A DNA stretch of 64,000 bases, taken from NCBI GenBank assembly GCA_009760885.1, contig CM019696.1:41772221-41836220 (forward strand), read 5' to 3'. Below are positions 11,500 through 22,027 of this stretch, piece by piece. Made by a program: the position numbers and the translations under genes. The notes under the pieces were generated by a model. The model was given only the letters and a program-made list of their open reading frames with translations, searched no databases and was not told where the DNA came from. Within the stretch, counting starts at the first letter, position 1. Each line of letters opens with the position of its first letter. This stretch comes from Achatina immaculata. Lineage: Eukaryota; Mollusca; Gastropoda; Stylommatophora; Achatinidae.

Positions 11500-11504
11500 A
11501 TATG

Positions 11505-11571
<67 letters not shown>

Positions 11572-11645
11572 TATATATATTATATATATAAAATGAAACT
11601 TTTGCAAGCCCTATGTGACATTTAACAGCACGGGAAGGATATAAG

Positions 11646-11678
<33 letters not shown>

Positions 11679-11710
11679 ATATATAATATATATTATATAT
11701 ATATATATAT
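11500..11710. repeat. (TA)n microsatellite blocks around a scrap of LINE B 3' end
   Basis: (TA)n at about 11513-11590 and 11647-11710. Between them, 11597-11645 (GCCCTATGTGACATTTAACA followed by CGGGAAGGATATAAGATA) is the extreme 3' end of LINE B, whose GATGTAAG-type tail probably seeded the second TA tract. Confidence 0.75.
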
Positions 11711-11711
11711 T

Positions 11712-12125
11712 ACCAGAACTATAGAAAACAAGCTGAATTCTTTCCAGATTAATTGTTTATGAAGAATTAAAAGAATATTCTGGCAAAACATCATAAGAAA
11801 TAACATCTTTTTGGCAGAAATGCAGATGAAGCCATTGACAGTAATTACTGAAGAAAGATGCTAGTGATGGTTGGACATGTGTTCCGGATGACTGATGACT
11901 CACAACCAAAAACAGGACTAAGATGAACACCACAGGGGAGCAGAAGTAAGGGTAGACCAAAGGAGACATGGAGAAGAACAGAAAGGATGCTGAGCAATAG
12001 AGGGCTCAGTTGGGCAAGAATGGAAAAAAGGCAAAGGACAGGCATTTGTTGAAAACCTCTGTGGAAGCCCCATGTGCCTTGGGCACTTGAAGATGAATGC
12101 CTAGTGGAACAGGCACCATTGTAGT
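11712..12125 (+). mobile_element. LINE A 3'-end fragment (A2)
   Basis: Plus-strand equivalent of 4560-4960: ENKLNSFQ, FWQNIIRNNIFLAEMQMKPL, then frame-shifted remnants of the RGRPKETW and GLSWARMEK segments, ending CTTGGGCACTTGAAGATGAA. Multiple stops. It abuts the (TA)n tract at 11700. Confidence 0.82.
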
Positions 12126-12925
12126 AATAGGTACAAATTACTAAATGTCTATTTCTTCTGTGCCCTCACAATACCTGTGAAGAAGTGTACTACATGTATA
12201 TGGAACTGGAGATGAATGTACGCTATTCAATCATCAGAGGTCTAGTGGAATGAACTGTTAATAGTTTTACAACTACTGCTCATCATCAAGATAATTAGAG
12301 TTTTATCTGTGGAATCCTTTTAACTGTGTTTCTTTGTTACTGACAATGAAATTTAATACACCCAGCCACACTACTCCATCACTGGACAACAGCACACAGA
12401 ACTAAACTTGGCAAGCATTCAACAAGACCTACATATCAACAATATTGAGTGACTAACCATGAGAGTAGTTAAACACCAACACAACGGTTTTATTAATGAT
12501 AAGATGACACATGAAGATGGCAGACTTAATAAATAAATGAAATATGCTCCACTTCCCGGTAAGAACTTAGTTTGCCATGTGGGAAGAGAGTGGAAATTAC
12601 TACCTAGAAAAGACCACAATCAATCAGTAGCAAAAATACCATACTTATTGATATCAGAGTGAACTTAAACAAGAAAAATCCAAAACATCAGCAAAACACA
12701 TCTTACAACAAACTAGGCACTTCTCTGGCCAGTCACACAATATTGGTTAAAAACATTATCTACATCACAATGTTCCTAAAACTAGGAAACTCTCATAACT
12801 GCTTATGTCCTAACAAGGACAGCCGATGTTACCCTCTACATGAGACAATTTCCCTGGGCCACACTAATATAAAAGCTAATCATGGGAAACCAAATCAAAA
12901 CTAAATGAATCAATCCATCAATTCT
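12126..12925. other. Unassigned sequence
   Basis: About 800 bp with no recognised gene, domain or repeat. Confidence 0.35.
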
Positions 12926-13288
12926 TCCAGACTAAATGTTTATGAAGAATTAGAAGAATATTTTGGCAAAACATCATCTGAAATAACATCTTGTTGGCAG
13001 AATGCAGATGAAGCCATTGACAGCAATTATTAAGGAAAGATGCTGGTGATGGTTGGGACATATGTTTTGGATGACTGATGATTCACTACCAAAAACAGTA
13101 CTAAGATGGACACCACAGGGGAACAAGGACAACAACAACAAAATGAAACTTCCCATTAATCAAGAAGGAAAAATATAAGTAGAAGGAACAGCTGCGAAGA
13201 AGTAAACCAATTTGCACACCTCGGCAGCTACTTAGACCAGGATTGTGACACCAGCAGCCTTGACCTTCAAGAATCTTGAGAACTATCC
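12926..13288 (+). mobile_element. LINE A fragment joined to LINE B fragment
   Basis: 12926-13125 matches LINE A (TTCCAGACTAAATGTTTATG through AGCCATTGACAGCAATTA to ACACCACAGGGGAAC). From 13137, AAAATGAAACTTCCCATTAA, CAATTTGCACACCTCGGCAG and TTGACCTTCAAGAATCTTGA match the LINE B region that follows the FADD box. The join at 13126-13136 is a chimera of two families or a truncated insertion. Confidence 0.75.
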
Positions 13289-13799
13289 TTCTAAGAAAAA
13301 CCGTAATCCACAAATGCTGCGAAAAATAAGCATGACTGAACCTAACTTCCCATGTCTAAAACTACTGAAAAAATCTAACCCTTTTCAATTTCTACTTCTT
13401 TTATATGAACATCTTATCCTTGCGATCTTTCCTGAAGCTTCTGTCTCACCTCATGTGTCAGAGACTGTTTTTTGATCTTGAGCTCCCCAAATAATCATAA
13501 AATTTTAATGACAAAATCAATACTCTAAATTTACACTAACCCTAACTATAATTAACTATTCCCTACACTAAAACTTACGTGTCTCTTGAAATTTTAGTTC
13601 TCACCATCAAAACAGCTAGTATCCCTGACATAACACTGGTGATTATTGATTTTTTTCCCAAAGTTTGACAAACAGCTTAGGTCTAGTTCACATTTGCAAG
13701 GGGAAGCAAATCTTAACTTACTACGATATATAAGACTTCTGTCCCTTTGACTAACAAGTCTAGCTTTTTACTACAGAATTCTGTCACAACTTAAGGTTC

Positions 13800-13849
<50 letters not shown>

Positions 13850-14120
13850 ATAGACACACACACACGCGCTTATATAAGGTTTATTCTGAATATATTGTGC
13901 TGAGACATGTCAACTTACAGACTACTGAACAATTTAAGACATTTATACTCATGATGATCATATGTGGATTTGAAAGTGAAATATTTTTCAAAGAATATTT
14001 TGATGTTTCTTGTAATATTTATTCTCTCTTTCTCTTCTCTAAACATGTTATACTTTCTTTTCTTCATGTTAATCTAATATTTCTTTCCAATTAAATATTA
14101 TACTTCTTTTGTGAAATTTA
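13289..14120. other. Unassigned sequence with a (TA)n tract
   Basis: No gene recognised. A (TA)n microsatellite at 13802-13848 is followed by a short (CA)n run. Confidence 0.35.
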
Positions 14121-14124
14121 TGAG

Positions 14125-15350
14125 TGGACTAAGAAGTTCCTGTTCCTACTGCAATGAGAGAAGAACAAGAGGATTTCAAAAAGAGCAAAACTGTCTTGAC
14201 CAGATCTTTACTCTAAGAATAATACTTGAAGAACATATTGAAAAGCAAAAACCATTAATCCTGAATTTCATAGACTTTAAAAAGCCATTTTATAACATAC
14301 GCAGAGATTCATAGTGACTGTATAGAATGCTATCTAAAATTGTGAACATCATTAACAATCTTTACAACGGATATGTTTGTGCAGTCAACACAGAAGAAGG
14401 AATGAGTGAATGGTTCCAGATTGAAACAGGAATGAAACAAAGATATACAAGTATACTGTCTTCCTTGCTTTTTGGAATTGCCATAGACTTCATAATGAAA
14501 AAATGTTGCACGGGTAAAATGGCCATTGATTGGCTACGTGGGACCCAGCTAGAACATCTTGATTTTGCAAATGCCTTGACTATTATCAGTGACAATGTGA
14601 ATTCGATGCAAGAAAAAAACAGATACTCTGTCTTCAGTGGCTAGTGATTAAAAATAGAACTTAAAATTAACAAGGAAAAAAAAAAAGAAATTTCTCATTA
14701 ATTAAGAAGGAAAAATATGCGTAGAAGGAAAAGCTGTTGAAGAAGTACACCAATCTGCATACATTGGCAGCTACATAGACCAGGATGGGGACACTAGAAA
14801 GGAAGTTAGAATTTGAATTGCAAAAGCAGTATTGACCTTCAAGAATCTTGAGAACATGGCATTCAAAAGTTATAAGCACAAAAACCAAGCTAAGATTATT
14901 CAAATTAAATGTGTTATCCACCCTCATTTATGCATGGAAAAGCCGGAAAACAACTAAAGAAATAAACAACAAATTAGACTCTTTCAAAAACAAATGCCTA
15001 AGGAAAATACTCAGTATAAAGTGGAACAAATTCAAACACAATGCAGAGATAAGGCAGATGAGTGAACAACAACCTGTCTCATTGGTGATCAGAAAAAGGA
15101 GATAGATATATATTGGTAACATGATGAGAAGAAACAATCAGAGAATACCAAAACAAGCTATCAAGTGGAACACAACAGGCTGAAGAAAAAGAGGTTGACC
15201 ACATGAAACTCTAAAGAGGACATTGTTAAAGGAGGCCAAATTAGTAGGCATAAAATGCCTTGATGAGGTTGAAAAGCTCACCAAAAACAGGAAAACTTGG
15301 CAAACTACCATGTGAGCCCTATGTGATGTTTGACGTCATGGGAAGGATGT
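14125..15350 (+). mobile_element. LINE B reverse transcriptase fragment (B2)
   Basis: 5'-truncated RTE-like LINE on the plus strand. Seen in order: QNCLDQIFTLRIILEEHIEK and FIDFKKPFYNI (RT motif A region, 14190-14300), FQIETGMKQ (14410), SSLLFGIAIDFIMKKCCTGK, then LEHLDFANALTIISDN, where the catalytic box FADD reads FANA. Downstream are NKCLRKILSIKWNKFKHNAE, EQQPVSLVIRKRR and the 3' end CCCTATGTGATGTTTGACG with GGAAGGATGTAAG at 15338-15350. Loss of the catalytic Asp and several stops show it is dead. Other copies of family B: 19255, 29698, 33956, 48183 and 54095. Confidence 0.88.
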
Positions 15351-15374
15351 AAGATTGTGAAATCAAAGAGCTCA

Positions 15375-15640
15375 CTCAAATGTGCACACTCCTTCTCTTC
15401 AGAAAGGTATATGACCACACATCTTGAAGTGGTGAAGCTACTAGCAAACAAAACTCATCACACACATCTTGAAGTGATGAACCTAATAGCAAACAATACT
15501 CATCACACACAGCTTGAAGTGGTGAAGATACTAGCAAACAAAACTCTTCACACACAACTTGAAGTGATGAAGCTACGAGATTACAAATTCATCACACACA
15601 GCTTGATGTAGTGAAGCTACATATTCATCACACACACTGC
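15375..15640 (+). repeat. 45-bp minisatellite (CTTGAAGTGGTGAAG)
   Basis: About five imperfect units of 45 bp, each with ACACA-CTTGAAGTG-TGAAGCTA followed by AGCAAACAA-ACTCAT. The unit length is divisible by 3, so one frame stays open (15330-15611) as a 15-residue peptide repeat; I do not regard it as a gene. It lies about 500 bp past the urease stop, possibly in the 3' UTR or beyond. Confidence 0.85.
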
Positions 15641-15677
15641 CAGTACTAGAGACCTACTTTTGAAAACTAATTACACT

Positions 15678-15683
15678 TTTATT
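15678..15683 (-). promoter_or_regulatory. Possible urease polyadenylation signal (AATAAA)
   Basis: AATAAA on the minus strand, about 450 nt downstream of the urease stop codon. The assignment rests on position and motif only; other AT-rich candidates exist nearby. Confidence 0.3.
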
Positions 15684-15799
15684 CTTGATTTACAAGATAG
15701 TTCATGTAACTGAAGGAAAATGGCCAAAGTAATTTTTCTCATAATTCACAAAATCTCAGGACATATTCTTTAGCCTTATATTCCTAACCTACCGCCCCA

Positions 15800-16165
15800 T
15801 ATCCAAGTTAGAAATATTTCATTGGTTTTGTTTTCTGTTTAATGTCTGCCTGAAATAAGAAATGTTACTTTATATTGTTTTCTTTTTCTTTTTTCCCAAG
15901 ATAAGAAATATCTACTTAGCTTTGGTATTCTTGCTCTTGTCTAAAATAAGAAATATCTACTTAGCTTTCGTATTCTTGCTCTTGTCTAAAAGAAGAAATA
16001 TCTACTTAGCTTTAGTACTCTTGCTCTTGTCTAAAATAAGAAATATTTTTTTGGTCTTGTAGTCTTCATTCCGCCACTCTGCATCTAAAATAGAAACATC
16101 TCATTGGGCTTGTCTTCTCCCTAATGTCTGTCTAAAATAAGAAATATCTTTGTGCTAGAGACAAT
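15800..16165 (-). repeat. About 45-bp tandem repeat overlapping the urease stop codon
   Basis: Roughly eight units, each starting with a version of TAAGAAATATCT and ending with CTAAA. Three consecutive units (15900-16035) are nearly identical at 45 bp; outer ones have diverged. On the minus strand the shared core reads AGATATTTCTTATTTTAG, i.e. codons for RYFLF-stop. The final unit (16126-16160) contains the real end of the urease coding sequence, so the array covers the urease C-terminus and its 3' flank. Confidence 0.85.
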
Positions 16166-16250
16166 CTTTCTGCTGGAGGACAAGTGAGATGTTCTTTGCT
16201 CTCAGCTTCAGTATCTGTTGTCAAAGTAACACAGTAGCTCTGAGGGTCCA
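16132..16250 (-). CDS. Urease, terminal coding exon
   Basis: Last exon of a urease, the nickel enzyme that splits urea into ammonia and carbamate in the cytosol. It starts after the acceptor TTTTTTTCAG (16251-16261) and completes the Val codon begun in the previous exon (G|TG). It then reads DPQSYCVTL, a short acidic insertion TDTEAESKEH, LTCPPAERLSLAQRYFLF and TAG (16132-16134). Bacterial and plant ureases end the same way (for example PMAQRYFLF), so the frame and stop are secure. The exon is 119 nt. The C-terminal helix and tail form the trimer surface in known ureases; no catalytic residues lie here. The acidic insertion makes it slightly longer than bacterial UreC. The stop lies inside a minisatellite. 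Confidence 0.95.
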
Positions 16251-16644
16251 CTGAAAAAAAGGCAGAGTAATGTTAGACTTTAATGAGGACAAGACGCATG
16301 ATGATGAATGAGAATAACCTATTAACAGTTACACATATCATCATCATCATCATTACATATGTATGCTAATGATCTAGGTTAAGGGCCAGCAAACTTCTTC
16401 CACACAAGCCTGGGTGTGAATGGTCAGAAGGCCATATTCACTTCTGTACCTAAGAAATGAGGGTAATAATAATAACAAAATAAAGAACAATATCTGATTT
16501 GTTACACATCAGCAATGTTATGTCATAAAAACCTAACAATTATGTATGACTTGATTTTGCTACTCAAAAGTGTCTTAGCATTTGAGAATATGCTCTATGA
16601 AATCATATGTGGATCATTATCTAAACAGACATAAGTCATTTGAA

Positions 16645-17715
16645 TGTATAAAATAGGAAAAAGTAGGAGCAGCTTTATTACTTAATGATTACAAAGTTGT
16701 GACGTTTCGGCGTGAGCTTTAATCATACAAAAACATACAGGACGAAGAAATAGAGAGAGGAGATAAAGTATAGATTCACATGAATACTATTAAAAAAAAA
16801 ATTTTTTTTTAAAAGAGTACTTAGCTGTAAATTGTAAGGTGTGACTTGTCCGGCAGTGTGTGCCAGGAATGGATTTAGTAGAACATGGAGATTGTTTAAA
16901 TAGAGACCTGTGACATGTGGTCGGTGGGTTGTAACTGGGGGTGGTGGATGGGAAACCAGGGAGGGGAGAGAGAGTGATACAATATTGACCTAGCTAGGAG
17001 AAGTTGAAACAGATGATTGGGGAAGAGGGGTTGCAGAGTGATGCTGTGAGGAAGTTTGAAAAGTAAGAAGGGGTGGACATAGTGGAGAGGTACTATAATG
17101 ATTGAAGAGAATGTTACGTGTAGCTAAACAGCGAGTTTAACCCATGTGGGTCCAGCGTCCCATAATTTTGAATGCAACGGTTCTCAAGCACCAGGTGGCT
17201 TGTGTTAGGGTTAGGGAATTTATTATGGGATATATATATATTCCTTTCTCAACACATGACTCGCCAACCATCAAGTACTAAAATGACATAGTTAGAAAAG
17301 CATCTTGTTAGATATTGTTAGAAATTATTTTAACGTCTGTTAAAAAAACATATGTTAGAAGATCTGTATTTACAATGTATTTTTGTTTATGTATATGTCT
17401 GCATATGTATGTGTGCGTGAGTGCTATTTTATTAGGTTATTACTTCTTCTATTTTACTTTGAATGTAGTAGTTAAATCTTACACTCTTTTGATATGTTTT
17501 TCCCTAATTTAATTTGTATATTTGTACTAAATCAAGTGTGTGAGAAGAATGAAAGATGGAGTGATGAAGGGTAGAATGTAAGACAGGCCTGCGTGCCCAA
17601 TTCTTTACCCTTGAAAAATAAAGATTATTCATTCATTCATTCATTCATTCATTCCTGACACACACCGCCGGACAAGTCACACCTTACAATTTACAGCTAA
17701 GTACTGTTTTAAAAA
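16645..17715 (-). repeat. Inverted-repeat element R, copy 2, split by a retroposon
   Basis: Left arm from 16645 (AAATAGGAAAAAGTAGGAGC, TTAATCATACAAAAACATAC, ACTTAGCTG) to about 16865. The right arm 17643-17715 is the reverse complement of 16800-16865 (GGACAAGTCACACCTTACAA, TTTACAGCTAAGTACT). The middle (16866-17166) matches the loop of copy 3 at 38464-38765. An (ATTC)n-tailed retroposon (about 17220-17642) lies directly before the right arm and probably displaced it. It sits in the last urease intron, 400 bp upstream of the last exon's acceptor. Confidence 0.75.
17220..17642 (+). mobile_element. Retroposon S, copy 1, AATAAA plus (ATTC)n tail
   Basis: 3' part carries GGGTAGAATGTAAGACAGGC, CTGCGTGCCCAATTCTTTAC and GAAAAATAAAGATT, then (ATTC)n. 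The same 3' block occurs in reverse at 34567-34889 and 51465-51545, and a diverged one at 37800-37890. No ORF was found. The left border is uncertain. It could be a SINE or the 3' UTR of an unseen LINE. Confidence 0.6.
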
Positions 17716-18430
17716 AAAATTATTATAAGTCCTTAACAGATTCCTTGTGCATTTCATTTTCAAGAAGAGTTTCTCTCACATAAAATTTCTGCTGAACAAC
17801 TATGCCATTTAATGATGGCGTATCAGGGGCTGGGCGGATGCTGAATTTTTTGGGAGTAAAAGGCCAGACGATTTTGTGTGATGGGTCACATCTGGCCTAA
17901 GCCCATAAAATACTAATTCCTCATACAGATCAATGCATCATTCAAAGATAAATTCATCATTCAAATATAAATTCATATATTACATTTTTATCCAGTCTGT
18001 TGTGGGCTTTGTCCCTTCTCCTAGTGTCAAATCATTAATAATTTTCTTTCTGTCTCCCTCTTTACTAACTATTACAGGCATCACTATTATTAAATTTCCG
18101 TTTAAACGTTCTTTTCCTACATGGTTTTATCATATTTTAAATTTACATTTAAAAATTAAATTATCCTATTCACTATTTTAACTACATTTTGCTCTGTCGC
18201 CCTCTTTCAAACTGTGTTTATTCAGTGTAGATTTACTTTAATGTTATTTAATGTTTGTATGTTCTGAAGATTTAGTCTAATGTTGCTTTATGTTTGTATT
18301 TGTGTGATGTCTATGTTTCTTCAGATGTCATTGCATGTTGAGTAAGTTTACTCTAATTCTGTTTTGAATTCTTTGTTGTGTAATTAACTCTGATGTTCTT
18401 TAATGAAAGTGCATAGAACAAGTTAAACAC
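17716..18430. other. Unassigned intron sequence
   Basis: AT-rich stretch of the last urease intron with no recognised repeat or exon. Confidence 0.35.
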
Positions 18431-18905
18431 TGATGTTTTATGCTTGCATGTGATTTAGTTTACTCTGATGTTTTTATATCCGTTTGTTGTGCAGATTCAT
18501 TCCAGTTTTTTTTTAATGCTTGTATGTTGTGTAGAATTACTTCAATGTTATTTTATGCCAGTAAGCTGTGTACATTCAGTATGATGTTGTTTTATGCCTA
18601 CATGTTGTGTACATTCAGTCTGATGTTTTATGCTTACATGTTGTGTACATCCAGTCTGATGTTATGTTATGCTAGTGTACATTCAGTATGATGTTATTTT
18701 ATGCCTGTGTGTTGTGTACATTCAGTCTGATGTATTTTATGCCTGTGTGTTGTGTACATTCAGTCTGATGTATTTTATGTCTGTGTGTTGTGTACATTCA
18801 GTCTGAGTTTGTTTTATGCTTGTATACTGCACAGGTTCACTATGAGGTTGTTTTATGCTTGTATGTTGTTTAGAGTTACTTGGATGTTGTTTTACACATG
18901 TATAT
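18431..18905 (+). repeat. Degenerate tandem repeat, unit about 36-39 bp
   Basis: About 12 imperfect units containing TGTTTTATGC-TGTATGTTGTG and ACATTCAGTCTGATG. The middle (18560-18800) is best preserved. Open frames over it are by-products of the repeat. Confidence 0.85.
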
Positions 18906-19254
18906 CGTGTAAATTCATTCAGATGATGTGTTTGTCTGAGGGTTTTGGTGATTATTATAAGATTTAATGCTTGAACTGACTATATTTTTGTGTTACTGGT
19001 AAGGCACACAAATTGACTCAAATATTTCAAGCCAATATTTATGCCTCACTCAGGGAGATGGGTTAAACTCTGCCCTCAGACTGTGACTGGCTCAGCAAGC
19101 TGGTGGTAGATCTCTTTACCATTCATAGAAAACACACAGGAAGAATAAATGGACTGATATAAATGGAAAACAAGTCAGAAATGTCAAATTTCAAAGAGAC
19201 AGAAAACCAATTCCTAAAGTATTATCAACGTATGTGGCATAAATGATAAAAAGG

Positions 19255-19495
19255 AGGAACTAGTGAAACAATCAGAGAATACCAAAACAAGCTATCAAGT
19301 GGAGCACAACAGGCCAAAGAAAAAGAGGTCAACCATGTGAAACTCTAAAGAGGGCATTGTTAAGAGAAGCCAGTTTAGTAGGCATAACATCCCTTGATGA
19401 AGCTGAAAAACGCGCTGAAAACAGGAAAACTTGGCAAACAACTATACGAGCCCTATGTGACGTTTATCGGCACTGGAAGGATGTAAGATGTAAGG
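19255..19495 (+). mobile_element. LINE B 3'-end fragment (B3)
   Basis: CAATCAGAGAATACCAAAAC, AGAAAAAGAGGTCAACC, then the LINE B 3' end CGAGCCCTATGTGACGTTTA and GGAAGGATGTAAGATGTAAG (19475-19494). Only about 240 bp remains, joined directly to LINE D. Confidence 0.85.
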
Positions 19496-19742
19496 GAAGG
19501 GAATGAAAAGAGGAAACATAAAAATCGTGGGAGTTGCAGACACCAAATTCAAAGGTAAAGGCTGCAAACAAATACATCAGAATTATGTATTCCTATGCCC
19601 CAGAGTAAATGAGCAAGAAAGAACAAAAAAGAGTGTCAGAATGATCATAGAACCAACCTCTGCTGGCAAAATCTTGGAAACAAAATATATATCAGAAAGA
19701 ACTATGATTGTCCAAATAAAAGAAAATGAAGAGACCACAACC

Positions 19743-19872
19743 ATTTTATCTCCTCTCTCTATTTCTTTGTCCTGTATGTTTTTGTATGATTAAGGCTCAT
19801 GCTGATATATTACAACTGTGTATTTGTTAAGCAATAAAGCTTTTCCTACTTCTTTTCCTAGTTTATACATAT
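19743..19872 (+). repeat. Solo arm of inverted-repeat element R inside LINE D
   Basis: TTTTATCTCCTCTCTCTATT, CTTTGTCCTGTATGTTTTTG, TATGATTAAGGCTCA, then CTTTTCCTAGTTTATACAT, the same blocks as the right arm of R copies 1 and 3. It interrupts the LINE D endonuclease frame between TTTI and YAPCNAPD. Confidence 0.8.
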
Positions 19873-21184
19873 ATTCAAATATATGCCCCTTGCAATGCAC
19901 CAGACATGGAAGATGACTTTTTTAAAAATCTCCATGACACACTAAACAACATAAGTAAAAAGGAAACTATTATAATCATGGGAGACTTCAAAGCAAGACT
20001 GGGAACAAGTAGAGCAGATATGGCAGCCTACTTGGGTGCCCTCAATGACCAGCAGTGCATTGGAAATGGTTGGGATTGTGCAGTCAGCATGATCTTTTTA
20101 TCACAAATAAATTCTTTAAACACAGAGAGTCCCAAATATATACCTTGTACAAATGGAACGATTTGACATGCAGAAGCCAAATTGATTTCATACTAGCAAG
20201 GACCAACAAGAAAAGGTCAATCATAGACACAAAAGCAATACCCAACCTTAAGTATGGACCATAAAGCAATAATAACGGTTATCAGAATGCACAGAAAAAG
20301 CCATAATAGAACTCACAAGAAGAAAAGTGATACAGTAAAACTAAGCAAGCTCAAGAAAGAGAATGTGAAAGAAGAATATGAGAAGAAAATAAGAGAACTG
20401 TTCATAAACTTATCAAGAGTAACAAAAATCAGTGGAAGTGGAATGGACCTTGTTCAAAACCAGCATTTTACAAGGAGCAAGGGAAACATGAGGTATTATG
20501 AAAAAAGGGGGCAGAGAAATGAAAATAGCAGCATGGTGGAATGATGAGGTGAAAGAAGCTGTAAAAGAGAAGAAAATAAATATAAAGAATAGATCAGAAG
20601 TAACCAAGAGAAAGACTACAAATTTTCAAATTTCAAGAAGATGCTCTAAGTAGGTAATAAAAGAAGCAAAGATAAAATCATGGCAGGAATACAGTGAAGT
20701 ATTAAACAACAATCACAAAGAAGCTAAAACAATCTTTTATAAAAAGATCAATGCAATGAGAAACCGAGCAGAGTACTTTGACCCAACATAGATAGTGAAC
20801 AATGTTAATGGTGAACCAATATGCAAATAAGAAAGGGTACTGCAGAGATGGAGACAGTACTTTGATAAGTTACTCAATATACCATCCAAGGCAAGCCAAA
20901 CCCATGATGACAACACAGCTAGCCCACAGAACTGGAACCAGACATACTACAAGCTGAAATAAAAGAAGCATAAAAAAAGGCACAAATGAACAAAGCCCCA
21001 GGGTGTGATGGAATACTCAGCAAGTTAATCAAATGTGCAAAAGAAGTTGGAAAGTTGGAATAGCTTGGCTTCACAGACTCTTTAACTTGGTATGGGGTAA
21101 AATAAGAAACACCACAGGACTGGAGAAACATTGTAAATATTCCAGTATGGAAGAAAAAAGGCAATAAAAGGAACTGCAAGCCAA

Positions 21185-21282
21185 TATAGAGGCAACTCTA
21201 TAGAGGCAACAATATAGATGCAAGTCTATAGAGGCAACAGTATAGAGGCAACTCTATAGAGGCAACAATATAGAGGCAACTC
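21185..21282 (+). repeat. 14-bp minisatellite inside the LINE D reverse transcriptase
   Basis: Seven 14-bp units of TATAGAGGCAACTC and variants. The sequence before and after is continuous reverse transcriptase, and the last unit reads QYRGNSL, the place of the conserved RT box YRGI-LL. Six extra units add 84 bp, which would keep the frame. Confidence 0.88.
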
Positions 21283-22027
21283 ACTATAGTCATACCAGAA
21301 AAATGTTCTGTGACCAGTGATTAAACCACAGTTAAATGAAATGTAGATGGGATTTAGAAAACAGAGAAGCTGTACAGATGCCATCTTTTCCCTAAGACAA
21401 CTAACAGAAAAGTCGGTTGAAGACAATCAGATACTGCACATAGCTTATGCAGACCAAGAAAAGGTATTTGATAGAGTAGGACTGTGGGAAATCTTACAGC
21501 ATTATGGAGTTAGTACACATCTGATCAACCTTTGCAAAAACCTATATGAAAACAGCCAGTGTACAGTTAGAACAAATGCTGGACACTCTGAACCATTCAT
21601 AATAAAATCTGGAGTCAACTAGGGGTGTGTATTGTCTCCCTTACTATTCATAACTTACGTTGACAACATATGCAAAAAAGCTAATATGCATAGTAAAAAT
21701 TCCACCACAATGCTGCCCAACAGCCCAACCCCAGAAACAATGCTGATAAACCCACAATACCTTCCAGAAGACATACCCAAAAGGTGGACCATAAATGAAC
21801 TCCTTTTTTTCTGATGATCAAGTATGTATAGCCACATCAAGAAAAGACATCCAGCAGAACATGGGTAATTCAGCAAGGGCATGTCAAAGCCACAACATGA
21901 AGATCAGTGTTGGAAAAAACAGAAGTCATGATCTTAGCAAGAGAAGAAATAAACAAACATTTTCCTAGACAACCAGCCATTGAAACAGATGAAACATTTA
22001 AAATACTAAAATACCTAGGTAGCATAA

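Larger units (their letters stand above)
19500..22027 (+). mobile_element. LINE D, RTE-like, 5' portion (split by LINE E)
   Basis: Plus-strand order: start of an APE-type endonuclease (IVGVADTKFKGKGCKQIHQ, 19525; SERTMIVQIKENEETTTI, 19690), an inserted R arm (19743-19872), YAPCNAPDMEDDFFK (19890) and the endonuclease core IIIMGDFKARLG (19970). Then NKAPGCDGILSKLIKCAKEV (RT start, 20990), WKKKGN (21150), FRKQRSCTDAIFSLRQLTEK (21350), the RT motif A region AYADQEKVFDRV (21440) and CVLSPLLFITYVDNICKKA (21625), with the catalytic box reduced to SDDQVCIAT near 21810. It stops in FKILKYLGSI at the LINE E insertion and resumes at 25249. Several stops. Confidence 0.85.

Noticed and set aside
16680..16760. 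Hammerhead ribozyme of a Penelope-like element or retrozyme in repeat R
   Set aside because: CGAAACGTC is present in one copy, but the CTGATGA core is ATGATTAA in all copies and one copy has lost the GAAAC box; stem II pairing is not convincing.
18440..18967. Cysteine-rich membrane peptide gene
   Set aside because: The frames follow the degenerate 36-39-bp tandem repeat and have no independent support.
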